Assembly (NCBI RefSeq): GCF_037176765.1
Contig: NC_090023.1
Span: 48,439,366 to 48,503,365, forward strand
Direction of reading: 5' to 3'
Length of the DNA stretch: 64,000 nt
Source of the DNA: Anolis sagrei
Lineage: Eukaryota; Chordata; Lepidosauria; Squamata; Anolidae
The position numbers and the translations under genes were made by a program. Under the pieces are notes generated by a model, which was not told the origin of the DNA, ran no database searches, and saw only the letters and a list, made by a program, of their open reading frames with translations. Of the stretch, positions 52,601 through 63,229 are shown in pieces; position 1 is the stretch's first letter; each line of letters opens with the position of its first letter.

Positions 52601-55600
52601 CCAACCTGGACACAGCATATTATTTGAGAACACAGAAATGCTGGACCACTCCAACAACCACCATGTCAGACTACACAGAGAAGCCATTGAAATCCACAAG
52701 CATGTGGACAATTTCAACAGAAAGGAGGACACCATGAAAATGAACAAAATCTGGCTACCAGTATTAAAAAACTCTAAAATTATAACAGCAAAATAACAGA
52801 GAGGAAACAATCTGGGACATTTAATCACCTCTCAAAAAAAGATTGCCCCAGGCACTGCCAGGCCATCAAATGCTAATCAAGGTGGTCAGTTGAAACATTC
52901 ACACCTAGCTCCAACAGACAAGAGTTCTTTGTCCCACCCTGGTCATTCCACAGATATATAAACCCATTTTCCTAGTTCCAGCAGACCTCACTACCTCTGA
53001 GGCTGCTTGTCATAGATGCAGGCGAAACGTCAGGAGAGAATGCCTCTAGAACATGGCCATATAGCCCGATAAAACCTACAACAACCCAGTGATTCCGGCC
53101 ATGAAAGCCTTCGACAATACAACTAAAGTTGTTCTGCTATAGAGGGGCATATACGTCAGTTATAGGTGTGTCATGTAAAAACATTTTTGCAAAGGAGAAC
53201 CACAGAACAGTAAAAGTGTTATCTGTTTTCCTCTTTTGTAGAATTAATGCAACTTGACACTACTTTAACCATCACAACCCAATGCTATGAAATTCTCGGA
53301 TTTAAGGCACCAGCACTCTTTGGCAGAGAAGGCTACAACATTATAAAACTACAGCTCCCTTGATTCTATAACATTGAGCAATGGCAGTTAAAGTGGTATC
53401 AAGCTTAATTAATTCTACAGTGTGGATGCATTTATTGTCACCCATGTTATGATGTCTTAGAAGTTTATTTATTCATTTATTTCCTGCATTTATATACCGC
53501 TTTTCTCAACCCTAGGGGAATTAAAGCAGTTTCCATCATAATGGCAAAATTCAATGCTGTATATACATTTGAAAACCAAAACATAATAACTAGGCAATGA
53601 CATAAAACTACACATTAAAAACTTGGGCCGTAAATGTCAACATGAGACATACAACTGTTGTGTATGGGTTATATAGAGAGACACAAGGTTTAGAGGAGAC
53701 AATTTGTCCAAAACATTTGGCTAGAATAATCCAGGAAGCAATAAAAGACTGTTTTTACTTAGAATGGATGAGCTTGAGAATTTGAACCTTTTAGGATAGA
53801 TAGACATTAGAACAAAGGGCTAAGAGCGTGATCAATTGATTAATGAATAATTCAGATGTTTTCTTTCCTAAATGGGTGTTTTGTGTGCAGTATAGTTTAT
53901 AAAGCTGGTGCTGTTGTAATTGAGCAATGAATGTCATATGTAGGTTAACAAATGAAACACCATCTGCAAGACACTGTGACTTTTCTTTGAAACAAATACT
54001 TATACTGCTTTGAAACCTGGCAGATTTTTTGGAATTCATTAGATTTTTCCATCTAGACATCTAACTTGGCAAACATGCAGAAGGAGAGAGGAGAAGGCAC
54101 CATCTTTTCAGATGACAATTTTTAAAATGAGCAGCAAAGCGCTGAAGTTGGAGTAGCTGGTAAAGCATCCACGCCATAGAAGGCTGCCAAATCCCATGAA
54201 ACAGCTCAGTGATGGAGGTTTACACCTGCCCAGAGGACATCAGAGCAGCCCCTTATGGATGTTAAGGAGTACCAAAAGGCCAGACTTCTGACAGAATGGG
54301 TGTCCTTGTGGGCCATCCAGTCCAACCCCCTGCCAAGAAGGAGGAAAATCTCATTCAAAGCACCCCTGATAGCCTCTGTTTAAAAGCCTCCAAAGAAGGA
54401 ACAGTGAGTTCCACAGCTGAACAGCTCTCACAGTTATGAAGTTCTTCCTCCAATTCAGGTGGAATCTCCTTTCCTGTAATTTGAAGCTATTGTTCCACAT
54501 CCTAGTCTCCAGGGCAGCAGAAAAAAAGCTTGTTCCTCCCTCCCTATGGCTTCTCCTCGCATATTTATACATGGCCATCATGTTTCCTCTCAGTCTTCTC
54601 TTCTTCAGGCTAAACATGCCCACTCTTTAAGCTGCTCTTCATAGGGCTTGTTCTCCAGACCCTTGATCATTTTAGTCACCCTCCTCTGGACACATTCCAC
54701 CTTGTCAACATCTCCCTTCAATTGTAGTGCCCAGAATTGGACACAATATTCTAGGTGTGGTCTGACCAAGGCAGAATAGAGGGGTAGCATGAGTTCCCTA
54801 GATCTAGACATTATATTCCTACTTATGGAGGTCAAATTCCCATTGGCTTTTTTAGCTACTTGTTCACAAGGACTTCCAAGATCTTTGTCACACATCCTGC
54901 TATCAAGCCAGGCATCTCCCATTCTGTAGCTTTGCATTTCATTTTTTTCTGCCTAAGTGGAATATCTTGTATTTGTCCCTATTGAACTTCATTTTGTTAA
55001 TTTTGGCCCATCTCTCTAATCTGTTAAGATTATTTTGAATTCTGCGCCTGTCTTCTGGAGTATTAGCTATCCCTCCCAATTTGGTGTTGTCTGCAAACTT
55101 GACAATCATGCCTTCTAACCCGTCATCTAAGCCATTAATAAAGATGTTGAACAGAACTGGGCCCAGGACAGAACCCTGCGGCATTCCACTTGTCACTTCT
55201 TTCCAGGATGAAGAGGAAGCATTGGTGAGCACCTGTTGGGTTCGTTCACTTAAGCAGTTACAGATCCACCTAACCATAGTTTTGTCTAGCCCACATTTGA
55301 CTAATTTGTTTACCAGAAGGTCGTGGGGGACCTTGTTAAAGGTCTTACTGAAATCCACATACGCTAAATTCACAGTGTTCCCTGCATTTACCCATCTTGT
55401 AACTATTGCAAAAAGACATCAGATTAGTCTGGCAATCATGAAGTACAGAAAGTTAAAATAAGAAGTTGCACAGCTAAAGGAGCTAGTTAGGTCAATGGGA
55501 AAAGGAGGCGATGGCAGCCCCAGGAGAGAAGGAAACAGGCTTGGTCCCGCAATCTCAGTTTCACCCCATTGCCATCGGACAAATGGTGAAGAGAGGAGAG

Positions 55601-56986
55601 GGAAAGGCCACATTTTTTGTGTAGATTGAACCTCAGTCTAGGACTACAGTTTTACACTCAAACCCCTACACCACACCGGCTCACAATAGCTGAGTATCAA
55701 ATTTTGGTTCATTATACTTCTTGAAACCAATAATAGTCTGTATGTTTCTTATGTTATGTTATACAAGAAGCAATGATGACCAAAACCTGGCGCTATCTAA
55801 GACAGAAGAATGGCTTGCAAACATTTTCCTGAGTTGAAAACATGATAAAACTCACAGCTAGAGCTTGACTGGGGCATGACCTTGAACTGTCACAACAAAT
55901 AATACAATTGTTTGCTTGAAATAAATATGTATATAACTTTTTTCTTAATAAACTTTCTGGGTAAACTTTGATATATCAGGCTGTAGAAACCATTTCAAAT
56001 CAAACACTGCATCTGTTTTATTTTGCGTTCTTCATTATATATGCTACTCAATATATATATGAAACTGCTGGGAGAGGTCATCTGGAGTTTTGGAGTGTGG
56101 TGCCATTTATATGCAGATGACACCCAGTTTTAAAGGCTAATTTAAGTGTATTTATGATATTTTAATTTGTTTTTACCTTGATCAACACTGTAAAATGTAA
56201 TTGTTTTTTTAACTTTTGTATTGCACTTTTTAAACTATGACGAAAGTGTGAGATTGTTAGCTGCCTTGAGTCCCCACTAGGTATAAATCAAGTTTATAAT
56301 AATAATAGAATCTTCACGGTCTTTACTGCTCTCTATGCAAATCACCTATCTTGTTGCTTCCTAAAATTAAACACCCTAATTTTGTTTTGCAGCAACATGA
56401 AGAAGGAGGGAAACAGGAAGGAGACAAACAAGATAATGACAAGGAGTACTACAGTCTGGCAGAGGAGTTTTGTCAGTGGTTCTTTGGCATTCTGAACTCT
56501 CAGAACCCATTGATTGGACAGTCCGAAGACGAGTATGGACCACAACACTTTTGGGATGACGCAAAACTAAAGTTTTGTTACCACACTTCAGAAGAGAACA
56601 TAGAAGAGTATTTCGGTGCAGAATTGGTAAGCCTTCGCTTATTGTCCTTGGTGAAAGAAGAATGCCTCTTTCTGAACCCCAATTTGAATACTGGTGGCCT
56701 GAGGTGCACAGTTTCTCCGCATGGGTTAATTGTGGTGGCAGTAGCTGGTACAGTTCATAGAGATACTTGTTGTTTGGGAATCTTTGAACAAATCTTCGGA
56801 CTCATCCGCTGTCCGTTCAGGGAAAATACATGGAAAATCAAGTTTGTGAATCTGAAAATTGTTGGTCAGAATGCCATGGAACCTGGGACCGAAATAGAAA
56901 CACCGTGCATACAATATGAAAAGGAAGAACTCCAGGAATTCTGTGTGCCCAAAGAACTTGCCTTGATTGAACCTCAAAAAAATTGA
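47302..56986 (+). CDS. C3orf38: C3orf38 homolog (DUF4518 protein), three coding exons
   Basis: Homolog of human C3orf38, a poorly understood conserved vertebrate protein (DUF4518 family, with an NTF2-like C-terminal part as far as I recall). Coding exons are 47302-47443, 52050-52270 and 56393-56986. Phases are 1 then 0 and the product is 318 residues (human about 329). Recognised blocks are [20 protein letters not shown] (24-43), [16 protein letters not shown] (49-64), [45 protein letters not shown] and [20 protein letters not shown]. The frame is intact. The start ATG has a good context (gccATGg); a second ATG eight codons later aligns with shorter mammalian starts. Function is not established; a link to apoptosis has been suggested only in databases. 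Confidence 0.93.
47825..48369 (+). mobile_element. Penelope-like element remnant, inverted halves
   Basis: The reversed piece (47825-47945) and a forward piece (47955-48369) of the same PLE 3' sequence face each other. The whole is flanked by the exact 16-bp repeat acagctcgtaaactgg (47809-47824, 48370-48385). Related to 52316-53119. No coding part remains. Confidence 0.68.
48060..48329 (-). mobile_element. tRNA-derived SINE (ACA type) inside the PLE
   Basis: Flanked by the exact 12-bp repeat aaacaacccagt (48048-48059, 48330-48341). The head at the right has gcgccaccgggggctcc; the tail at the left has tttttttgtcatgtcagg. Best-preserved SINE copy in the window. Confidence 0.85.
48505..48846 (-). 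mobile_element. Sauria-type SINE
   Basis: Reverse-oriented: tail aaggtaaaggcttc and gacattaagtctagttgtgt at left, middle gcatgactgcatggagcacc, tRNA-like head at right. A G run lies at 48556-48577. Confidence 0.75.
48885..49185 (-). mobile_element. L2-type LINE 3' ends (two stacked)
   Basis: Two reversed tips: actttatttgtaaccctcca with gggactcagggtggtttcc, and attatttgtaacctgccctc with the same follow-up. Confidence 0.65.
49209..49527 (-). mobile_element. Sauria-type SINE
   Basis: Second reversed copy: gacattaagtctagtcattt, gccggcatgactgcttggag, head end ttaaaccactgtgccacct. Confidence 0.78.
49604..49662. repeat. (AAT)n microsatellite
   Basis: About 18 units, the 3' tail of the reversed L2 tip that follows. 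Confidence 0.88.
49663..50850 (-). mobile_element. Stack of reversed L2-type LINE ends
   Basis: Separate tips start near 49663, 49750, 50030 and 50260. The last one is longest and reaches coding sequence of the L2 ORF2 C-terminus (region 50480-50640 and again 50740-50830, matching the end block seen at 27700-27850). In intron 1 of the C3orf38 homolog. Confidence 0.6.
50851..52049. other. Intron 1 of the C3orf38 homolog, unassigned part
   Basis: AT-rich, without recognised repeat or exon. Confidence 0.45.
52050..52270 (+). CDS. C3orf38: C3orf38 homolog exon 2
   Basis: 221 bp, acceptor tatttttag, donor GAG|gtaaga. Encodes [20 protein letters not shown], then [17 protein letters not shown] and an acidic/polar end. 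A Penelope-like fragment begins about 45 bp past the donor. Confidence 0.93.
52316..53119 (+). mobile_element. Penelope-like element, 3' part with GIY-YIG domain
   Basis: Begins in the end of the polymerase-connection region ([14 protein letters not shown]), followed by the GIY-YIG ORF and a 3' region with the PLE signature (ggcgaaacgtcaggagagaa; gaacatggccatatagcccg; ccatgaaagccttcgacaat). 5' truncated. It lies in sense orientation in intron 2. Confidence 0.8.
52413..52796 (+). CDS. GIY-YIG endonuclease domain of a Penelope-like element
   Basis: The frame is 127 residues. [20 protein letters not shown] (about 16-35) is the GIY-YIG motif pair with an inserted Cys pair, as is usual for Penelope-like endonucleases. 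An Arg/His/Glu-containing helix follows, then a C-terminal tail IWLPVLKN. It is a remnant of a mobile element, not a host gene. Confidence 0.78.
   Translation: MLHSAKDKRDRLTSAGVYRIPCSCGQVYIGTTKRSAQTQIKDHERHCRLLQPEKLAIAEHLMNQPGHSILFENTEMLDHSNNHHVRLHREAIEIHKHVDNFNRKEDTMKMNKIWLPVLKNSKIITAK
53236..53435. mobile_element. Palindromic MITE (type A)
   Basis: Arms gtagaattaatgcaacttga and taattaattctacagtgtgg, with the caccagcactctttggcaga centre shared by the family. Confidence 0.62.
53470..53780 (-). mobile_element. L2-type LINE 3' end
   Basis: Reversed tip: atttatataccgcttttctc, aaccctaggggaattaaagc. Confidence 0.6.
54290..55440 (-). mobile_element. CR1 LINE, polymerase and 3' end
   Basis: Minus-strand translation shows the CR1 polymerase ([42 protein letters not shown], with FADN in place of FADD), then [20 protein letters not shown] and the C-terminal [20 protein letters not shown]. 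It spans three frames with stops, so it is dead. In intron 2. Confidence 0.82.
55441..56060. other. Intron 2 spacer with an old SINE head
   Basis: 55625-55685 is the reversed head of the old tRNA-derived SINE (ctacaccacaccggctcac). The rest is unassigned. Confidence 0.45.
56061..56310 (+). mobile_element. L2 LINE, internally deleted
   Basis: The left part translates to [20 protein letters not shown] with the polymerase box intact. It then jumps to the 3' end (gctgccttgagtccccacta; ataataataata). Confidence 0.68.
56393..56986 (+). CDS. C3orf38: C3orf38 homolog exon 3
   Basis: 594 bp including TGA, acceptor tttgttttgcag. Begins with a Gln/Glu/Lys-rich linker and then the conserved C-terminal domain. 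Near the end are a variable acidic stretch and the C-terminus [12 protein letters not shown]. Confidence 0.93.
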   Translation, partial: QHEEGGKQEGDKQDNDKEYYSLAEEFCQWFFGILNSQNPLIGQSEDEYGPQHFWDDAKLKFCYHTSEENIEEYFGAELVSLRLLSLVKEECLFLNPNLNTGGLRCTVSPHGLIVVAVAGTVHRDTCCLGIFEQIFGLIRCPFRENTWKIKFVNLKIVGQNAMEPGTEIETPCIQYEKEELQEFCVPKELALIEPQKN

Positions 56987-57292
56987 GCTCTTTCTTTGGA
57001 AAACTGAAGAAAGACTGTTTGTGGACATTGAAAAATACAGCACATGAACATAAGTGAGCATTCAAAAACATTGTTTGCTTGTGCTTTGTGAGTCAGATTT
57101 TCTGATTGAGGAGCTAAGTAAAAGAATTGCCTAAATTAGGGAGTGACAGCTGATTACTAGTAAGCTGATTCAGTCAATCACATTGCTTCCCAAATGAAAA
57201 GTAAGATGGAAGGAAAAATGAGAGGAATGTTCAGATAGTCTTCATGCAGCCACTTCTTTTCCCCACTGTGAGAAGTGTTGGGGTTAGGTGGA

Positions 57293-57298
57293 AATAAA
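57293..57298 (+). terminator. Candidate poly(A) signal of the C3orf38 homolog
   Basis: AATAAA 307 bases after the stop codon. Later signals are possible. Confidence 0.45.
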
Positions 57299-57299
57299 G

Positions 57300-58374
57300 A
57301 AGCCCAAATGAGAACGCTCAAAACCCGGAGACTATTTTGGCAAATTGTGGCTTCTTTCCTTGGAGTGGGAGGAGTTTATAATTTTGGGCCGGGGGGGGGG
57401 GGTAAACAACACACAATAGAATGTGATCTGTTTGTGGCAATCCAATTACAGATGAGCTGCAACTTTCATCTACCCTAGGGTTTCCATCTTGAAAATTTTA
57501 CCTTTAATGGTAGTTAAGGAGATAAATTTTAGAACGTGCTGTTTGTCACTGATAGAGGTAAAACACCTGTTGATATTCCATCCCCTACTTAGTCATTCTG
57601 AGGTATAGGAACCCTCCCCAGTTTTTCCTTTGGTAATCCTAATCCATCCCAGGCAACATAGCCAGTGGGTGAAGTCAAAATAGTATCTCAGGGTCCATGA
57701 TTTGCTCAGATCAGTTTTATAGAGATGAAAGGTTGCCTTTTGTCACAGTTTTGCTGGGGGCATTTTCTCAGAGTGTGTGTCTTCCACTGTAAAAAAATTC
57801 CAGTGTGACAAATCACATTGCTATCAGTGCATTACTATTTGTTAGGAAATTGTTTATGCTGGGATTTTTTTACATACACTTCTCACTTTTACTTAAAAAA
57901 AGCTTGAATTAAAACTGCCATTGATCTTAATACAATCATTAATTATCTCATTTAAAGTGTTTCTTTTAAAGGGATTTTAAAAGAAAAGTTATTGCAAATA
58001 TCTCACAGATCCAAAATCTCAGGCTGGCAGAAAAAAAAAACATTTATAATTTATAAACCAATTTCTGTTCTCTTTTACGAGTTCCAAAACAGGTTAATTT
58101 TACTGCCACTGTTAATTAGGTTGAAATTGTGAATTTTCCATGTTTTACTTCTTGTTCAGTACAACTTCTGCTTAATGTGGCTATTCACACACATTCACCC
58201 TCTAATCCTTTAGTTAAAGTTAAGGTTAAACTAGAAAACAGAAATATTATGTGTGCTGCTATTGCATCAAACATATTTTGTTGTTGTTTTAATCTAGTGC
58301 AAATGCAGTCATTAAACTAGTTGCTTTGTTAGTTTTCTTAATGTTGGAGTTATTGTGGAGGAAACAATAACTCC
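57300..58374. other. Downstream region without recognised gene
   Basis: Contains a G run (57391-57402). Part may be alternative 3' UTR. No repeat is recognised. Confidence 0.4.
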
Positions 58375-58480
58375 ATCTGCCAGAGGTGCTTTTACTGCGA
58401 TATTCCTTCTTCTTGGCAGAGGGTTGGACTGGATATCCCATGAGGTCTTTTCCGACTATTATTCTGTGATTCTGCATTCT
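58375..58480 (+). mobile_element. CR1 LINE 3' tip
   Basis: attccttcttcttggcagag, ggttggactggatatcccat, ttctgtgattct. Confidence 0.65.
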
Positions 58481-58721
58481 GATTTATTCAGTTAAAAATA
58501 AACCACAAAAACATCAATTCCCCGTATATTTATTTTTTCTCAATTAATGGCAGCATGTGAGAATCTTTGTTCTTAAAATCTTGAATATGGCTTTTTGAAA
58601 TTTCACACTCATGAAAAGGTCCTATTTATAGCTTTATCAAAGGAAGAACTACTTTTCAAGCAAGAGTTGCTATTCTAAAAACAAATGCTTAAGACATACA
58701 TGTCATTGGAAGACTTCCCTG

Positions 58722-58985
58722 GAGACTAGGACACAGAACAATGGCTTCAAACTACAAGAGAGGAGATTCCATCTGAACATGAGGAAGAACTTCCTGACTG
58801 TGAGAGCTGTTCAGCAGTGGAACTCTCTGCCCCAGAGTGTGGTGGAGGCTCCTTCTTTGGAAGCTTTTAAACAGAGGCTGGATGGCCATTTGTCAGGGAT
58901 GCTTTGAATGCAATATTTCTGCTTCTTGGCAGGGGGTTGGACTGGATGGCCCATGAGGTCGCTTCCAACTCTGTGATTCTATGAC
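58722..58985 (+). mobile_element. CR1 LINE 3' end
   Basis: agactaggacacagaacaat to gtgattctatgac. Contains the FHLNMRKNFLTVRAVQQWNS coding end and the standard tip. Little diverged. Confidence 0.8.
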
Positions 58986-59609
58986 TTGAAGCAAAATGCC
59001 TGCTGAAAAAGAATGGTTTTATTTTGTGAATAGTCTGAATAAAGTGAGTTTATTTGTAATTATACTTTGCTGTCTTTGCCATGGCAAAAAAATAAAAATC
59101 TCAAGGGCTATAGTTGCCAATCTTTTGTCTAAAGATTTATTAAATTCATTTTAATAGATTTATCAAATAATGCATTTAAGTTATTTATTTCATTCTCACA
59201 TGTGCAAGGAAAATTTATCATGGCTTTATCTTGATATGAGGTGGTTGAAGTATGACATAGACAACTGCACTAGCAAGTAACTCCCAAGCCTTTTTCATAT
59301 CTAGAATCATTTAGCATTTGTGTAGAACTTCAGAAAGTTTTGTGTACTATATGCAACCTTCCTGTAATAATCACAACATCTTGTGTAGGGTAGGTCAGCA
59401 TTATCTTTGCTAGGGTGAGGGTATGGACAAGGCTAATGCTGAGAAGAGATAGTTTTACGAAACCCACTGATAAATTAATAACAGTAAAATTGAAACTACA
59501 GTAACCCTGATTCATAGCTCTTAAAACCAACATCATTTTGGAAAAAAGGCTACACTTCAATTTGGTATTTCTAACTCTTAAGAGCAAAGTGTATGTCTGA
59601 AATAAATGT

Positions 59610-59732
59610 CAGCAGAAGTGACTGGCTTGACCTTGAAGGAGCTGCGGGTGGCCACGGCTGACAGAGAGCTCTGGCATGAGCTGGTCCATGAGGTCACAAA
59701 GAGTCAGAAGCGACTGAACTAATAAACAACAA
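59610..59732 (+). mobile_element. RTE-BovB LINE 3' tip
   Basis: gaagtgactggcttgacctt, ggtccatgaggtcacaaaga, ending gaactaataaacaaca. Confidence 0.78.
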
Positions 59733-59931
59733 ACCTACTTCAATTTCTGGGTTTTCCCTATGTTTTTTCCCCTCCATCTGATGTCTTCTGAGGGAGATAG
59801 TGTATCACTGTAGTTGTGTAAACACTGGGGGAATTGGTTGGCATTATATAGAGTTTTCATTTCTACAAAGATAAATTTCTCAGTGTAGAAAACATCCACT
59901 AATACCAGAACAGAAGAATAATAATATAATA

Positions 59932-60262
59932 CAGTAGAGTCTCGCTTATCCAACATAAACAGGCTGGCAGAAAGTTGGATAAGTGAAAATGTTGGATAAT
60001 GAGGGATTAAGGAAAAGCCTATTAAACATCAAATTACATTATGATTTTACAAGTTAAGCACCAAAACATCACGTATTACAACAAATCAACAGAAAAAGCA
60101 GTTCAATACATGGTAACATTATGTAGTAATTACTGTGTTTACGAATTTAGCACCAAAACATTGCAATGTATTGAAACAGCTTTGGATCCGGGCAGGAGGC
60201 AGACTATGTTGAATAATACAGAACATTGGATAAGCAAAGGTTGGATAAGTGAGCTTCTACTT
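59932..60262. mobile_element. Tigger-like (Tc1/mariner) MITE
   Basis: 331 bp with inverted ends cagtagagtctcgcttatcc and ggataagtgagcttctac, flanked by TA on both sides. Internal mirrored words (ttacgaatttagcaccaaaa / acaagttaagcaccaaaaca). Confidence 0.75.
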
Positions 60263-60265
60263 TAA

Positions 60266-60520
60266 TAACTTTATTTTTGTATCCTGCCACCATCTCCCTA
60301 AAGGGACTCTGGGTACTTTACATGGGGACAAGCCCTGTCAAACATAGAATTAAAACATAGCACAGTAAAATTTATAAAAACAACATCATAATACAACATA
60401 AATCATAAAATGGCATCAACAAGCAACCCATAGACTGATATGGTAATCGAATACTAATCTAGATCAGCTTCTCGCCATTCACAATATGGCCAATGTCAAG
60501 CAGTATTGAAAGAAACCAAA
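60266..60520 (-). mobile_element. L2-type LINE 3' end
   Basis: Reversed tip: aactttatttttgtatcctg, ccaccatctccctaaaggga. Confidence 0.62.
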
Positions 60521-60524
60521 ATTT

Positions 60525-62510
60525 CTGGAGAGACCACTGTTGTATAAGATTGAAGTAAATTTTAGCTTGTGAATCATGGATAATTTGAGGGATCTACAAT
60601 TGTTATCCCAATGGTGTGTGTTTACATGTCCCCTTTCAAGCCCACAAAGAGTACCTATTTTGTGGCCCTTATATCATCACATTTGTGTGATAGACTATAC
60701 TAATGAGATCTCAAAGCAAACGGAAGATGTTTTATCTTCCTAACAGGCATAGAACTGGCAGATTTGGCTCAATTGCTATTTAAGTAGTGAAAAGAAGAGC
60801 TGTTGCCTCTGTCTTATATTTGCCAGGATCAGTGTTGCTGCCTACTTGAGGAAAGTGAACACGAGACTCTGGCTTGATGTGCATAGTAAACTGCAAGAGT
60901 GGATATATCAATATCAATGTGGGGTAATCATATTTTGCAGTTTGCTTTCAGGAAATGTAATGTGAATAAGAGGCAATCCCATCTCTTACTGTTCTGGCAG
61001 TACTTCTGATGGTGTGTGGGAGTCTGTTTCTTCACTTGGAATTCCAAAATAGGGTGGAAAAAGACAAAACGACTTGATTTCTTCTTTTCTTGCAGTCCAT
61101 ATGTTACTCACACAGTGGAGTACGCCTAAGGCTGGCATCCTAAAACGCATAAAACATTTCGGGTAGGAAAAGAAAACCTCAGAGCCATAGAAAATTTGTG
61201 GGACCTACAGCACTAGTGGTCTTGAAAGTATGTACCCTGAATGTGTGGTTATAGAACACCCACAGGGAAAAGCTGTTGATCAAAATGTCTTGGCAATTTT
61301 AGATCGTGTATGCATTAATAAAATGTGTGTGAGAAGTATGCTTTGAAATTCACTGATTATTTTTCTCCTTTAAATGTGAATTGCTCCACAATGATAGCCT
61401 CTCTTACTACAAATAAAGGCATGTGCGTGCTTTGTGGTAGAAGTATAATCTGCCCATAGGGCAAATTCTTGTTAAATTCATGTGTCGAACTGAAAGGGGA
61501 AAGAGGGAAGTTTACTATAAGAGTGAAAAAGAAAGAATGACTGGGGGAAAGTAGATGCTTCCCTTTGGAAGGCAAGAAATGCTGCTGTCGTCAGAGTTCA
61601 TCAATAATGCAAGTGCTGTATATTTCCTCGAGCTCGATTACCTCTATCAGATGAAACAGTTGGAGACAATCCACCTGCTATTGATACAAATCTGAACCCA
61701 ACCTTGCTGTTTTTCAAGAGCGGCCCCTCTCTCAAGCTGGTCAATAATGTCAAGCTGTGATGGGGTGGGAAAGTGTGTGTCTGTGTGTGAACCTGTTTTG
61801 TTGCTGGGGTGTGCAGAGAAGTGTTATCCATGACAGCTGTCAGAGAGAGAGTTGGCTGACAACAGAATTTCAACTGACTTGTTAACAAACACATTTCTGA
61901 GAGTCAGGATCCCTGTAGGCTTAGGAGCTCAGCCTAGAATATAGAGCATTGTGCTGGCAAAAGAATTGCTCTCTTTTCACCTGACGGTGTATCTCAACAA
62001 TCATGTTGACAGTGAGATTGAAAGAGGAATTGCTTTCTTTCAGCACCTGTCTCCCTATCTTTACATCATCTCCAAGTAAGATATTTCTTTGGCGGCTTGA
62101 AGCATGAAGCAAGAACTGGAACAAAAAGTCAATTTTGTTAAGCTAAAGGCAGCAGAAAGATTTCCTGCTGGGAAGGCTAATTTAGTTTAGCCTATCGCCA
62201 GACTTTGGAGCCGGATGACACAGGCAGGTATGTGCCTCGGTTGTCTGATTGCTGGGCATGAGGCCGAATGTGTAAATTGCTTCTATCAAAAAGCACTTAA
62301 CATGGGTGTGATAAGACATAGTCTATAATGGAAGAAGGTCTACAGCAGTGCTATTCAAAGTGGTGGTCCCTGGACAGGTTGTGATTCATGAACCCATTGA
62401 CTGTTGCTTTTTGGAATTACCAGGGGGAAAAAATAAACAGCTGTAGACAATGGGTGTAAGTGTTGCATTCTAGCACTGGAACATCCCTTTCCCCCAGCAC
62501 TGCACCAGAG
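60525..62510. other. Unassigned spacer
   Basis: No gene is recognised. A diverged hAT-like start (cagtgctattcaaagtggtg) lies near 62345. Confidence 0.4.
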
Positions 62511-62514
62511 TCCA

Positions 62515-63150
62515 GCGATTCAAAAAAAAAGAAAAAAAAGAATCTTTATTAAAGAAAACATATAAAAAGGGAAAGAGGGCAAATCCAAAATATATAGTCA
62601 GGATATAAAATGCAATACACAATAGAAGCCAGAGTTCAGTAGCAGTAATCCAAAAATGTGAGGTGAAACACCAAAATCAGGGAATCTAAAATCACAGAAT
62701 CAATCCAAAGATATCCATGAACATGAAAACGAACCTCTCCAAGGTAAGTTCTCCAAAGGTCTATAGACATAACCAGGAACATGAAACGGGGATCTTGAAA
62801 ATACTGGAATCATGAGCTTGGAATCATAAACAGGAATCATTAACAGGAGACAGATCTCTTAATAGCAACATGGTCTCTTCTGAAAGGCCTGAAACAAAAC
62901 CACTTAATTTAAACCTGCTAAGGCATCCATGGCATTATGCATAACACTACTTACCTTCAAGGTTTTATCTGAAATCCTCAGAATATCTAGTTTGCCTGCT
63001 TATCACACCCTGCATTTTCAGGTCTAATCTGTACTCCCTTGAAAACGCCTCTGCTTCCCAAGTCCTTTTCTCAAGGGAACTGCTATTTTCATTTTTACCT
63101 GGGAATGACCTGAAGAATTCAAAATATCAGCCACATCTGTCTACAGTTCC
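62515..63150 (-). repeat. Unclassified interspersed repeat, LTR-like
   Basis: On the minus strand it starts tgtagacagatgtggctgat and ends with a poly(A)-signal word (aataaagattcttt) and a T-run/A-run. No second copy or duplication is visible here. Identification rests on its layout only. Confidence 0.3.
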
Positions 63151-63229
63151 CCCCGAACACTCACAGATGTCTCATTTTGGAACCCATCAACCCCTTCATC
63201 CTCTAAACCAGTGGTTCTCAACCCAGAAA

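Noticed and set aside
56351-56392. ATG start upstream of exon 3 in the same frame
   Set aside because: Lies in intron 2 before a clear acceptor; exon 2 joins exon 3 in frame.
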